DNA of 64,000 bases from Linum tenue (GCA_946122785.1 CAMGYJ010000010.1:35257608-35321607); one strand, 5' to 3'. Shown: positions 10,281 to 21,166, numbered from the stretch's first letter. Numbers and translations are program-made. The notes: generated by a model from the sequence alone, not told the origin.

Positions 10281-13200
10281 GAATGTTGTCCTGGAATTGT
10301 AGGGGGTATGGCCAGCCCCTTACAAGGAGTTTCTGCGGCAAGCTTTGCCGGAAATACGGCCCTTCAGTGGTGTTTTTGATGGAAACGAAGAAGGATGACT
10401 CCTTCATCGACAGCAGAAGAAAGACCCTGAAGTTTGACAAATCGGAATATGTTAGCCCCAGTACGGAAGGAAGCGGCATGGCCCTTTGGTGGAAGAATGA
10501 AGTTAGTATTGTGATTTTGGATGCTTGTAAGTCCTACATGGACGTTAGTATTAGCTGGGAAGGATTGGAGTTTTTTTGTACTTTCATCCACGCACCCACC
10601 ACGGCGGTGGAGCGAAGGATGCTCTGGGAACGACTTACGAACCTAAGAGACATCCAGGATGAGAAGTGGCTTGTAGTAGGTGATCTAAATGTGGCTATGG
10701 CGCCATGTGAAAAACAAGGGAGATGCCCGTTGAGAAATGAAAACGTCGCACCTTTCAAGTATTTTATAGAGAGGAATTCCCTGATCGACATCGGTTTCTC
10801 GGGCCAGCCTTTCACTTGGACAAACAAACAGCAGGGCCACAATCTCATTAGAGAAAGACTCGACCGAGCCTTATGTTCCGCCTCGTGGAGGATCCAATTT
10901 GCCTCTGCAGTTGTCTTCCATGAAGATTTTGTTGAGTCAGATCATTGCCCCATCCGAATCGACCTCAACCCCAGAAAAAATAGAACAGCTACCCCATTTC
11001 GTTTTGATAAAAGATGGAAGGAGGAGGATGAATGTAGACAAATCGTACTGGCTAGTGCGGGGCGAGGCGAGTCTATTACTCAGACTCTCACGGAATGCCA
11101 AGCTAGACTCTCAAGTTGGGCCAAAGAAGCAAGGGTACTCAAATGCAAGAGGGAGAACGAAATCAGAAACAGAATCCAGAATATCCAAGGACCTGAACGA
11201 ACACTAGCAATGACAGAAGAAGAGAAAGTGCTCCAACAAGAACTGCAAATGCTATGGGCGTCTGAGGAAGAGTTCTGGGCTCAAAGGTCCAGGAATTCAT
11301 GGCTACAAGAAGGGGACCAAAATACAGGGTTTTTTCACGCGAGCACGGTTAAAAGGTGGAATGCTAACAGGATCCTCAAACTGCAAAACGACAATGGCAT
11401 ATGGATTGACAAGGATCCGGAACTAGGGGGTCTGGTTACCGACTTTTACCAGAATCTTTTCACCACCAGGGGAGGACCGGTTGACCATTCTATTTTACAA
11501 GGATTCCCCTCTCTGGTTTCGGAGGAGCAGAACATGGCCCTTACAGCTCCTCTACTGAACGAAGAAATCAAAAAAGCAGCCTTCCAGTTGGGGGCAAATA
11601 AAGCACCAGGGCCTGATGGCTTCCCCGGGTTTTTCTTCAGAAGATTTTGGAACATTCTTGGGGAGGCTCTGTGTGACGAGGTCCGAGCCTTTTTCTCATC
11701 GTGTATCATGCCAGAGGGGTGGAATGATACATTTATCACTATCATCCCTAAAGTGGCGAATCCGGAGAGGATCTCGCAGTACAGGCCAATTAGCTGCTGC
11801 AACTTCAGATACAAGATAATCACGAAAATCATGTCCAATCGACTTCAACCTTGGCTTCCTAATCTGGTGAATGAACTTCAGGCTGCATTCACAGGGGGCA
11901 GGCAGATTCAAGACAATATAATAATTGTTCATGAGGTTCTCAACCATTTCAAGAAGCACAAGAAAGGCAACCGAAGGGATATGATGATGAAATTGGATAT
12001 GAAAAAAGCCTATGACCTGGTGGAATGGGATCTTATTCACGATCTACTTCAGGCATATGGCTTTAACAATGTCTGGTGCAGCTGGGTCCGAGCTTGCATC
12101 TCATCTGTTCGATTTCAGGTTTTATTCAATGGAGAGCCGACCCCCAGTTTCTTACCCACACGAGGGCTGAGGCAGGGAGACCCGCTTTCGCCACTGTTGT
12201 TCATCCTAATGTCAAACGCTCTTTCCTTCCTCATTGAAAAGGCGGTCAGGGGCAGAGTGATTAGAGGACTGAGATTGAATAAACATTGCCCAATCCTCAC
12301 ACATTGTCTTTTCGCGGACGACACCGTGATTTTTGGCGAAGCCTCGACGGCGGAAGCAGAGAATATCCTGCAAATCCTCAACGATTACGGCGCGATCACT
12401 GGACAAGAAGTCAATCGGGATAAATCGTCAGTTTTCTTCAGCTACAGCGTTAACAGAGATGAACAGGAAGCTTTCACGACAACCATTGGGTTTGCGGATT
12501 CAAGCTGCCATAACAAATACCTGGGGGTTCCTACAGAGTGGGGGAGATCGAAAGCAGAGACCTTCCAGTTTCTTATCCAACGTATGGAAAGCAAGGGGGA
12601 AGCCTGGAAAAGCCTGATGCTGTCCCCAGGGGGGAAAGAGACACTTCTAAAAGCGGTCTTTCAAGCAATCCCTGCTTTTATCATGTGTCTCTTTCTACTT
12701 CCCAAGGGCACTGTCAATAAAATGGATTCGATTCTTAAAACGCTTCTTTTGGGGAGGCTCGATCACAAAGAAGACGATTCATTGGAGAAGTGGGAGAGTT
12801 CTTTATGCCCCAAAACTCGAAGGAGGCATTGGTTTTCGCCCTTTCCATGAATTCAATCTGGCCTTACTTGCCAAACAAGCATGGAGGATTCTGACCAATC
12901 CAAATGCCCTGTGGGTTCGGCTGCTTAAAGGTCTCTACTTCCCTAGGACTGAGTTCCGTGAAGCTAGAAAAGGTGGGAAAGCTTCATGGATTTGGTCAAG
13001 TCTCTGGGAAGCGAGAAACAAGATGGACCAAGGTCTTATCAGGGTGATAGGGAATGGCAAAACCACGAGGATCTTCCAAGACCCATGGCTGAGAGACAGA
13101 GCAGGAAATCTCTTCCCTGATCAGACCTCGTTCCCGGCAACAGTTGATTGTTGGATTGAAGAGATCGACAGAGTCTGGAAGAAAGAACTCATTGCAGATT

Positions 13201-14336
13201 TTTTACCCCAGCAACAAATCCAGCATGTCACCCAAACGCCTATTGGACCTGATTCCATGGACGATTACTGGGCTTGGAGATACGACGATCAAGGAGTTTT
13301 CTCAGTCAAGTCCGCTTTTCACACCTTCCACAATCAAAACAGAAGGGCACAAATAGATTTCCATGAGATACCACCTAGCGCAAAGGAGAGATGGAAATGG
13401 CTATGGAGCATCTCACTGCCTCCCAAAATGAAGTTTTTTATCTGGAAGTGCAGCACAGGGGCAATGGCCACGAAAGATAACCTGCACTCACGACGCTGCT
13501 CACCTTCCAACGAATGTCTGATCTGCAGAGGAGGCATTGAGAACACCCAGCACTGCATGTTCTACTGCCCCCTGGCAGCTGAAGGATGGAAAGAAGCTTG
13601 GCCTACTCTGTGTCTACCTCAGCTGCACACAAACATTCTTGATTGGTTGCATTCCCTCTCCCAACGATACTCACCTCCCTCAATTCAAAAAATCATCTAC
13701 CTCATGTGGCACACGTGGAAGGCGAGGAATGAATGCATCTTCAGGAACAAACGGATTTGGCCGCCTGACACTATCAGTCAAGCAGAGGGCAGCTTCCAGC
13801 AATGGTCAACATGCCCACCTCTGAGAAAACAGTCTCAATCTCTACCTCAGCCTATCCCACACCCCGATCAAAGCTCACCACCACCAGGACCTCATGAATT
13901 TGAGGTACACTGTGATGGATCGTTTTTTCACGATTCCCAGGAGGCGGCTTATGGCGTTGTCATTTCCAATAGCCATGGTCAAATTTGTGACGGGAAGGCT
14001 GAACCCTTACACTGCAGTTCACCGATAGAAGTGGAAACTATGGCCCTCCTCGAAGGAACGAGGGCTGCGACCCTGCTTAACGCTCCGTGTCTCATTAGGT
14101 CTGACTGTCTCTCCCTGGTTAAGGCAGTTCAAGGTTCCCTGGAACCTTGGCCATGGAGGGTTGCGGCCTGGATTGGGACCATCAGAGATCTTTGCTCCAC
14201 TTGTCCTCGGATAAGAATTGAGTTTGTTAGTAGGAAACTCAACTCTAGGGCGGATTGGGTTGCTAGATCCCGAGCTAAGAACCAGCTTCCGCAAGATTGG
14301 ATCCAAGTTCTTGAGATTTTGGCTCCTCTGTTGTAA
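10277..14336 (+). pseudogene. LINE ORF2: endonuclease, reverse transcriptase, zf-RVT and RNase H, one frameshift
   Basis: This polyprotein nicks target DNA and copies the element RNA by target-primed reverse transcription. The first part (10277-12850, 857 codons) has the APE-type endonuclease with N7, E36, D136/N138 and S221-D222-H223. The reverse transcriptase follows, with KLDMKKAYD (about 572-580), GLRQGDPLSP (about 630-639) and the catalytic FADD at 679-682. A net +1 frameshift near 12740-12745 diverts the frame. The rest is open in the new frame from about 12744 to the stop at 14336 (an internal Met is at 13023). It holds the zf-RVT cysteines (near CLICRG) and an RNase H domain starting VHCDGSFF. 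This is the only disabling lesion I see; no other in-frame stop was found in either half. Confidence 0.92.
12735..12746 (+). other. Frameshift position in LINE ORF2
   Basis: Around aaaacgcttctttt the family-like reading moves from frame 2 to frame 3. This is consistent with one extra base, or loss of two, just before the conserved FFWG block that follows the polymerase thumb. Confidence 0.75.
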
Positions 14337-14390
14337 CTGGTTTTCCCTCCACTTATATTAATGAATTCAGTGTCTTCATGTCAAAAAAAA

Positions 14391-14408
14391 AAGTCTCACT
14401 TGTGCTAA
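14391..14408. repeat. Target-site duplication of the LINE, right copy
   Basis: Exact copy of 7601-7618, directly after the poly(A) tail. Confidence 0.95.
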
Positions 14409-15379
14409 TATTTTTTACGAAGGGTTGTACCTCACTTTACTTGTACGACATCAAGCTATGAACCCTTTCCTCCAATTCGTGTGGTTCTTGGCCAACTAAT
14501 TACTCACCCACTTTTCATAAATCTCTTGCTCAAGCTAGTTGCTTGCTCAATGCGTCTATGGCACTCTCCCTTCTTAAATGCCTTTGTTGCAATGGCTTCG
14601 TAACTCATATTGTTCTCAGCGATTTGTCTTGGGTCTCTACTTTGGATTCCTTAAGAACTTAAAGGAAATAAATTATTAGCCAGCCCTATTCAGGTCATGA
14701 CTCGTCGTAACTTCAGCTCATAACAGACCCAGACCTTGAACTTTGTCCTCCGTATATTGAGTGCTGACGACTCTCCTTGGTATAAAATGTATATAGAGAA
14801 TGTTTGACCTGCTTAATGATTGACTCCGATGTTGGTTCCTAGGTATCGCTTCTTCTCCCTTTGTAGGCCTCGTTATTCTCCTCTTTAATAATTCCACTTG
14901 ATACGCACTCTTGATGCCCGATTCACCATAGATGGTGCCTTTAGCATGAGAAAATCCCTTACACATCCCTATTGATGTTCTTAATGCCCCTTTCAACCCT
15001 AAGGTTACTAGTCGAAGCCAACGTCCGCCAACTTCCACTAGTCGAAGCCCATCCTCCCTCTATCATTCACTCAGCTTGCAACCGGCCAGCGACGAATCGA
15101 CGCTTCCTCTTCCCCAGTCGCCGGCGACGAGTCATCTCCACCCTCACTCATCTCCTGGCCGGCCAGTCATGGACCTGCAGTCGGAGCCATGGTCCTGTTG
15201 TCTTGGTGTAGTTTATGGTGGATAAACATATCAATTGATGTGTTGTGTAAGAGTTGGGTAGTTTACGTTGAGTCTTTATTCAGTTGTTTTTATGTTTGAG
15301 AAGACGAACGAGTTATTTGGGGGTTTGGATGGTTGTTAGCAGTAGATTTAGGAGTTTGTTAGTTGTTGCTTGTACCTAG
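14409..15379. other. Continuation of the degraded LTR-retroelement-like DNA and unassigned sequence
   Basis: This is the original right side of the LINE target site. Minus-strand open frames (for example 14718-15038) are short and match no domain I recognise. A GC-rich patch at 15040-15190 has no clear family. Confidence 0.35.
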
Positions 15380-15389
15380 GAACGTGGGG
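15380..15389. repeat. Probable target duplication of the MULE-like element, left copy
   Basis: gaacgtgggg matches 20178-20187 (gaacgcgggg) with one substitution. A long G run directly follows, so the boundary could shift by a base or two. Confidence 0.55.
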
Positions 15390-15487
15390 GGGGGGGGGGA
15401 ATTCGAAAGTACACTAGTTCTTAAAAAAAATTCCCAAAATACATAAGTTACAAAATAAAATCCCAAAGTACACATGTTTCACATTCA

Positions 15488-15812
15488 CCGTTTTTTACAA
15501 ACGCAGTGAATACAATCACCGTGTTAGACAAACACGGTGAACATTTCACCGTTTTAAATTAAAACGATGACATATTCACCATCTTAGCCTAACGCGGTGA
15601 ATAACGAGCTTACCATTCACCGCCTTAAACAAAAACGGTGAAGACATCACGGAGCTGCTCACTGTTGCCGTTGGATGCGGTGAGGTGCGAATTTTGGTTT
15701 TCTTCCCAAATCCGACGCCTCACAGTGTCCCACGTCAACTCAATCCGCGCCCTTCACCGTCTTCGATAAAGGCAGTTTATTCACTGCCTTTGTCAAAGGC
15801 GGTGATGGCGTA
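15488..15812. repeat. Left subterminal array of CACCG/CGGTG palindromes
   Basis: At least five units have the form caccg - about 8-16 bases - cggtg (for example near 15489, 15516, 15547, 15577, 15617 and 15757). Most have the spacer ttt/tta-na-caaa. Each could fold as a short stem-loop. The inverted counterpart lies at 19825-20090. Confidence 0.75.
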
Positions 15813-15843
15813 GTTTGTGCTTTAATGCACAACCTTCCCTCCC

Positions 15844-15853
15844 CGATAAATAG
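15844..15853 (+). promoter_or_regulatory. TATA-like box for the plant-mobile-domain gene
   Basis: gataaataga stands just inside the left inverted repeat, roughly 300 bp before the first recognised coding exon and in front of a pyrimidine-rich leader. This is an inference from position and sequence; transcription is not shown. Confidence 0.4.
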
Positions 15854-16150
15854 AACCATCCCCCCCCCCCTCTTCCAAATCATACCACCACATTTACACT
15901 TCTTTCTCCCTCCATCTATCCACTCTAGTCTCGTTCTAAGTATGCTCTGTGGTTGCGGCTAAGTTCGATCTTCCACATCATAAAGAATTACTAGAGTTAT
16001 ACCCTAAAGCCCCCGTCCCTTATAAACTCGTCGAACCTCTGTCCGGCTTCCGCCAAAAATGGACGAAGAGGCTCTTCGGGTTGGTTCTTGATTTTTCTTT
16101 TGTGATTTTTTTAATTAAAACAATATGATTTCATTACTTTTTTTTTATAG

Positions 16151-18125
16151 ATGGGTGCCGAGATATACGATCCTCGATTTTATATCTATTATGGGCCAAG
16201 AGATATGAAGTATTTAACCGATCAAGAAGCATATCGCTCCCGTGCAATTTGGGACAACAATCCGGTAAATTAATGATTTATTTTGCTTTATTTTATAAGG
16301 TTTTATTTTGTTTTCTTTTAACTAAAAAATTGATGTTTTTCCTATTTGTTGTAGGAATCACTTATTCCCGTCATTCATAAAGGGACCACAAATCTTCCCG
16401 CTTGGCATGATCGGTTGGCGCCGTATATAGAAAGGACCATGTTGGGTATGCTGAGGCATTTCATGTAGATTGAAATCGACAACGATCTGCTTACGGCAAT
16501 GTCGGAGCGATGGCACTCCGAAACCCATACGTTCCACCTTCTGGAGGGGGATATGACGATCACCCTCAAAGATGTCGCGATCCTCACCAGGCTGCCGATT
16601 TCTGGAGAGGCCATCATTGGTACCACTACCGAACCCGAAGGAGGTTGGGGGCCGCTCATTCTTGCTGAATTGGGATTTGACATGCCGACCACCACACCAA
16701 TTCAAGGACGGGGGCATCCACCGTTGAATGCTGGACAAGTGTTGATCTCAAGGCTCGTAACTCACATCCAAAATGATGTGGAAATCAATGACGAGACTCC
16801 GGAAGATCAAGTGGAGCGATATGCACCCATCTACCTCATTGGTTTCGTGGGTGGATTTCTGTTCCCCGACAAGTCAAACAGGTGGATTCAAGGCATATGG
16901 TTGCCGTTGCTCACTGGTGACTAGGACGCAATCGGAGAAAAGAGTTGGGGATCGGCCGTGTTAGCTGGCATATATAGGGAGCTCTGTACTTGCTCGAAGG
17001 TGGGAGTGAGACAAGCTAGTGTAGCGATGTTCATCCTCCAGCTCTGGGTATGGGAGCATCTTCCAATGTTCGCACCTCAAGACCCACGTCCATACTGGAG
17101 AGCAGAAGATGAGATACGGTTTGTGCAAAATCTTCCCTATGGTGCCAAGTAAGTTTATTCCGTACTTAGCTATATTTAAATTTATTCAATGCTTAGGTAG
17201 ATTTAAATTACATTTATTCCGTACTTAGCCTTTGCCTTTATTCCATGCTTAGCTAGATTTAAATTACTACCTATTACGTACTTAGCCTAATTGCTAATTT
17301 ATTCCATGCTTCGTAGCTATATTTAAATTACATTTATTCCATACTTAGCCCAAATTTAAATTTATTCAATGCTTTTACTTACGAGGTGGATAGGAGCAAA
17401 TAAAAACGATCATCAACCTGAGCACTCTTTACTGTTTTATCGTTCTGAGTTAGATAAGCCTTGGTGGAACCAGGTAATCATGCTTATCTTATTTTAACAA
17501 TTTAAATTTTTTCAATGTAAATGGTCGCTAATTGAAAATTATGAATGAGTATAGGTTACATGGGACCCATATCCACGTGAAGTAGTCAAGCTGCATCATC
17601 TGAGACACCCCAGGATCACGAGACGTGGTTATGCAAGGTGCCATTGATCTGATGGCACATCGTGGAGTGGCACCTACCCGATCGATCCTTGAGGCAATAT
17701 CGATTGGAGCAACCAATTCCACAAACCCCGCCTCAAGGTTTCAGGGAGCTCCATGCCATTGACCTCCAACACACGGCAAAGAATTGGTTTCTAAAGCATC
17801 AGTTCTACATCAACATTTGGGAGAATAGAGGGAATTGGGTGGTCCAAGGGATGCCGGAGACGAGACCTATGGGTTACCACGATGGGTACATGCAGTGGTA
17901 TCGGAAGTTTATGCTTAGATGGGTATCAAAGCAAGTTGTTGTGATGGGTTCGTTGGTAAGTCATCCTAATCTCCCTCGTAGCCTAATTATTTTGTTTTTA
18001 GGTTTAATTAATTTTGATTTATTACGTGTATTGCTTAGGTTGATGATTTGGAACACGCCAAGCACACCCTCGATAGTGCTCCAACCATGGATGAGCGCAA
18101 GACTTCTTGGTCACCATCACCATGA
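16151..18125 (+). pseudogene. Decayed plant mobile domain (PMD) gene in the MULE-like element
   Basis: The protein family is the plant mobile domain / aminotransferase-like domain found in MAIN/MAIL1 and in many transposon-borne copies; its biochemical role is unknown. Exon remnants are 16151-16264, 16355-17150 (donor gtaagt), about 17380-17476, 17554-17955 and 18039-18125. Diagnostic stretches are FHLLEGDMTITLKDVAILTRLP, GFLFPDKSNR, SWGSAVLAGIYRELC and EWHLPDRSLRQY, with GYHDGYMQWYRKFM near the end. The copy is broken by in-frame stops at 16466-16468 and 16922-16924 and by a stop plus frameshift near 17640-17665. An upstream segment at 15955-16080 may be an earlier exon. Its 3' end overlaps the antisense transposase fragment. 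Confidence 0.8.
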
Positions 18126-18784
18126 CCACCATCACCAACATCGTCTTCTCGCTCATGTGAAGTACCCCCTGATCGAATGGTATTCTCGATTTCAGCCCAC
18201 TCTGGCCCCCAAGCAGGCCATTGAACGCCACCGGCCTCAACAAATGGGGCAGGTTGATCCGGTTGCGGGTATTCTTCCGATGGCACTCATCCTGCACTAC
18301 TACCTCCACCATAGTTGCTTGAACTACCACCCTCTCTGTAACCTCCTGTATAACCACCTCCTTCGTAGTTGCTCGAACTACCACCCCATCCGTACCCTCC
18401 TGCAAAACCATCATCATAAGAATACTAGTGAGAATGAGTTTCACCGACCGCCTCGGTCTCAACATACACCTCTGCAAGCTGCATCCCGTTATCGCTTAGG
18501 AACTGTAACATCATCGTAACCGCGTCATCATCGTTTATGACAACTTCTTGGTACACAACCTCGCTAGCACTGATGTCTGGATACCGGTAACTAATTTTAC
18601 CAAATCTCGTCCGTCCGCTCGTACAAACCCTATTTGCACAAATATCACAGAGTTCTTGAAAATTGAATCGCGTCTCAATTTTCAGCATAGTGGATTCACC
18701 GTCCTCATAATCAATCCCTATGTCAGAGTTTGTCACCCTTCCATTCCACCGAATAATAAGCTGAAACTTCTTGAATTTACCCAT
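18036..18784 (-). pseudogene. N-terminal fragment of a MURA-type (MuDR-like) transposase
   Basis: The frame begins at the ATG complementary to 18782-18784 and reads about 120 residues. They resemble the N-terminal PB1-like region of plant MULE transposases: FQLIIRWNGRV, then ISYRYPDIS, an acidic INDDDAVTMMLQF, and ELYVE-like AEVYVE. A stop at about 18424-18426 is followed in the same frame by a Gly/Ser/Tyr-rich linker, a second stop near 18285, and then more open frame down to about 18036. The catalytic DDE region, zinc finger and SWIM domain are absent from the window, so the element cannot mobilise itself. A hAT element is inserted 9 bp upstream of the ATG. Confidence 0.65.
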
Positions 18785-18793
18785 ATCTACAAT

Positions 18794-19484
18794 CAGTGGC
18801 GGAGCCAGAAATTTTACATAGGGGTGTCCTCTTTTAAAAAAATAAATTAAATACAAATAATTATAAAATAAATAATAAATAATATTTAAATAAGAAATAC
18901 CTTACTCATACAGCTTAAAAAAATTCATGATGTGTTTTCATATTAAAAAATGATTGTAGAACACACTTAGGGTCTACACTATTCAAAAAAATTCTCTTTG
19001 TATATCATATTAGACAATCATTCACGAACTGATCACATATTCGATTTCTAAACTTGTTCTTGATGTAATCCAAAGCTGAAAAGAATTTTTCAACACTTGT
19101 CGTACAACCATAAATCAATACAAATTAAGGGTAGCTTGAAATTTGTTTAATTTTTAGATTTGAAAATAATTAGATATAGAAAATGACATTGTACTATTAC
19201 ACAGTATTTAAAATCGAATAACATATGAGTTGTAGCCTAATGGAAATTATGTTTATTAATAATAAAGGTATCCTAGGTTTGAATTACCCAAACTACCACT
19301 TATATTCTCATACTCAAACTAAAAGATGAGAGTAGGATAATCACTTTTTTAATTTAGGGGTGTTCCCGACTATCAATTATAATTTTTTGTCAATACGTAA
19401 ATTACCATCGGGGGTTGGATAATCGTTTTCCCAAAATTTAGGGGTGTTCTGGGATACCCCCAAACACCCATGGGTCCTCCCCCG
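18794..19484. mobile_element. hAT-type element nested in the MULE-like element, 691 bp
   Basis: It is flanked by an exact 8-bp duplication TCTACAAT (18786-18793 and 19485-19492), the hAT signature. The ends are imperfect inverted repeats starting CAGTGGCGGAGCCA and, inverted, CGGGGGAGGACCCA (10 of 14 match). The interior is AT-rich and non-coding. It contains a weak tRNA-like promoter pattern (tagcctaatgg near 19235, ggtttgaatta near 19277). The insertion separates the transposase ATG from its presumed leader and promoter. Confidence 0.85.
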
Positions 19485-19803
19485 TCTACAATTTACAATA
19501 AGTAAATATTAGCTTAATTCCAGTAAAATTAACCATATTGTACGACTAATATTACTCCATCTCATAACTAACATAACATAAATTTAACTAACTAACAACA
19601 ACATAAATTTTCCAACTAACAGAACATATTTGCTACGATAAGTAATTCATAACATAACAATATAACTACTAAAAACATCAATATGCTACAATACGAAAAT
19701 TAAATCATACCAAAAATTCATGTTCTGTGTATGTTGCTCGATTTTGGTTGCTGAAATTTGAAGAGGGAGAGGGGTTACATTTTTGCAACTGCTGGTGGGA
19801 GTG

Positions 19804-19814
19804 GTATTTATAGG
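19804..19814 (-). promoter_or_regulatory. TATA box inside the right inverted repeat, transposase side
   Basis: On the minus strand the sequence reads CTATAAATACC, just inside the palindrome array and pointing toward the transposase fragment. With the box at the other end it gives the two-promoter, inward-facing layout of an autonomous MULE. Confidence 0.5.
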
Positions 19815-19824
19815 AAAATAAACA

Positions 19825-20090
19825 GCATTCACCGCCTTTGTCTCAAACGGTGAACATTAGGTGGTTGTGACCTAATTTTCACCTACCAGGTGTGGGAAAC
19901 GTGGGAAACAATCATCGTCGTAACCTAGAGCGGTGAAGATGTTCCCCGCCTTGCCCTAAAACGGTGACGTATTCATCGTTTTTAAATAACACGGTAATGT
20001 CTTCACCGTTTTGGCTAAACGCGGTGAATTGTTCACCGCGTTAGACAAAGACGGTGAATACGTCATCGTTTTAATTTAAAACGGTGAAAT
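19825..20090. repeat. Right subterminal array of CACCG/CGGTG palindromes
   Basis: The inverted counterpart of 15488-15812, again made of caccg...cggtg units (for example near 19831, 20003, 20034 and 20058). Similarity to the left array is strongest toward the element end. Confidence 0.75.
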
Positions 20091-20177
20091 GTGAAACATG
20101 TATACTTTGGAAATTTTTTTATAACTTATGTATTTTGGGAATTTTTTTAAGAACTAGTGTACTTTGAGATTTTTTTT

Positions 20178-20187
20178 GAACGCGGGG
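20178..20187. repeat. Probable target duplication of the MULE-like element, right copy
   Basis: gaacgcgggg, one base different from 15380-15389. Confidence 0.55.
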
Positions 20188-20873
20188 ACCGAGGATGGTT
20201 TGTTGTGCCGAATTACTAGGTGTAAAAACGGTATATATACTTTTCTAGCTTGCTTTCAATAATATTATCAAGTTTTCCCTTCCCTTGTGTAACCCTCACC
20301 AGTTGGAAACAAAGATCAGAATTGAAATTGGCTGTCTATCTATGATCAGTTGGTATAACCGGTTGATAACTGGTAACTGGCTATCCGATTAACCGGCTAT
20401 AAACCGATATCGGTAGTCGATATTTGTTTTGTCAGTTGCAGTATATCATTAACCGGTTGATCAGTAATCGATTTAATCGTAACCGACCGATTACCCGCCC
20501 TAACTACAATGCAGATAAGTAGTTAAGTACATAGCACATAATTTCCATCCATTCTAAGTAAACTACATGATATCCACAACCCGACCGTCTTTTGATGACT
20601 ATGAACTCATGATCCATTGGTGGGGAGAGGGGTCTCTCTTCTTATTAAAAAAAACCCTATAGAGGGAATCTCTATTGCAGTCAAGATACAAATAATATTT
20701 TGAACTTATGTTTCAAAAAAATTACGATGATGATTTTTTTTATCTAGAGGCACCAATGTTGATAATCAAAATTGAAAACACGAATGAGTTTGTTGCCAAC
20801 CTCTATGAAAGTGGGGCGATATAGTGTAAAACGTGTTACTAACCTAACCTAACCTCATATTGTAGAGGAATTT
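20188..20873. other. Intergenic DNA with a possible truncated hAT-like repeat
   Basis: No gene is visible. From about 20350 to 20505 the sequence is dense in aaccggttgat and cgattaaccgg motifs and ends gattacccgccctaac. This is reminiscent of one end of hAT MITEs of the 'gggtggcaaccggt' kind; no partner end or target duplication was found. Confidence 0.35.
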
Positions 20874-20875
20874 TA

Positions 20876-21166
20876 CAATGCTATATAGTATTGGTGTTAT
20901 AGGTTTTTGTCTTTATGGTACAACTTGAAATTGTACCTTTAACGTTATGGTACAACTTTAGATTATATCCATACATACTATTTGTACAAATTCTTTTATG
21001 GTACAACTTGAATTTGTACTTTTATGTGATGGTACAACTTCAAGTTGTAAAGTTGTACCATAACATAATGGTACAAATTCTTTTATGGTACAATCTAAAC
21101 TTATACATTTCATGTTATGGTACAATTTTAAATTGTACATTAAAACACGAATACTATATAGCATAG
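20876..21166. mobile_element. MITE-like palindromic element 1 (GTAC-rich), about 291 bp
   Basis: The inverted ends read CAATGCTATATAGTATTGGTG and, from the right, CTATGCTATATAGTATTCGTG, about 2-3 differences in 23. TA lies immediately outside both (20874-20875 and 21167-21168), suggesting a TA target. The interior is a run of short palindromes such as ggtacaacttgaaattgtac. A diverged relative lies at 24374-24681. Confidence 0.6.

Larger units (their letters stand above)
7619..14390 (+). mobile_element. Near-complete non-LTR retrotransposon (plant L1-type LINE), 6.77 kb
   Basis: The element is bounded by an exact 18-bp target duplication and ends in a short poly(A) (14383 onward). The order is a 1-kb pyrimidine- then purine-rich 5' region, ORF1 (8646-10280), ORF2 (10277-14336 with one frameshift) and a 50-bp 3' UTR. 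ORF1 and ORF2 overlap at ATGA. Full 5' length, an intact ORF1, a single ORF2 lesion and an undecayed target duplication indicate a recent insertion. The target was older LTR-retroelement-like DNA: the sequence left of 7601 and right of 14408 is of the same kind. The frameshift should stop it from encoding an intact ORF2 protein. Confidence 0.95.
15390..20177. mobile_element. MULE-like composite element carrying a plant-mobile-domain gene and a transposase fragment, about 4.8 kb
   Basis: The terminal regions are long inverted repeats. Left 15405-15485 (agtacactagttc... cccaaaatacataagtta... catgtttcacattcaccg) recurs inverted at about 20085-20170. Both ends continue into arrays of short palindromes of the form CACCG...CGGTG. 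A 10-bp flank, gaacgtgggg (15380-15389) and gaacgcgggg (20178-20187), is a probable target duplication with one difference, of MULE size. Two genes point inward with TATA-like boxes just inside each terminal region: a plant mobile domain gene (+) and a MURA-type transposase N-terminus (-). Both are disabled. A hAT element sits inside (18794-19484). A poly(G) run blurs the exact left end. Confidence 0.8.

Noticed and set aside
15488..15812. Regularly spaced repeats resembling a CRISPR array
   Set aside because: The units are short palindromes within a transposon terminus, spacers are very short and related, and the genome is eukaryotic.
16499..16924. 141-codon frame as a stand-alone gene
   Set aside because: It is a segment of the PMD gene bounded by two premature in-frame stops; family similarity continues on both sides.
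18022..18477. 151-codon minus-strand frame (Val/Thr/Glu-rich) near the PMD gene end
   Set aside because: It overlaps, in another frame, the Gly/Ser-rich part of the transposase-type fragment and looks like a low-complexity shadow.
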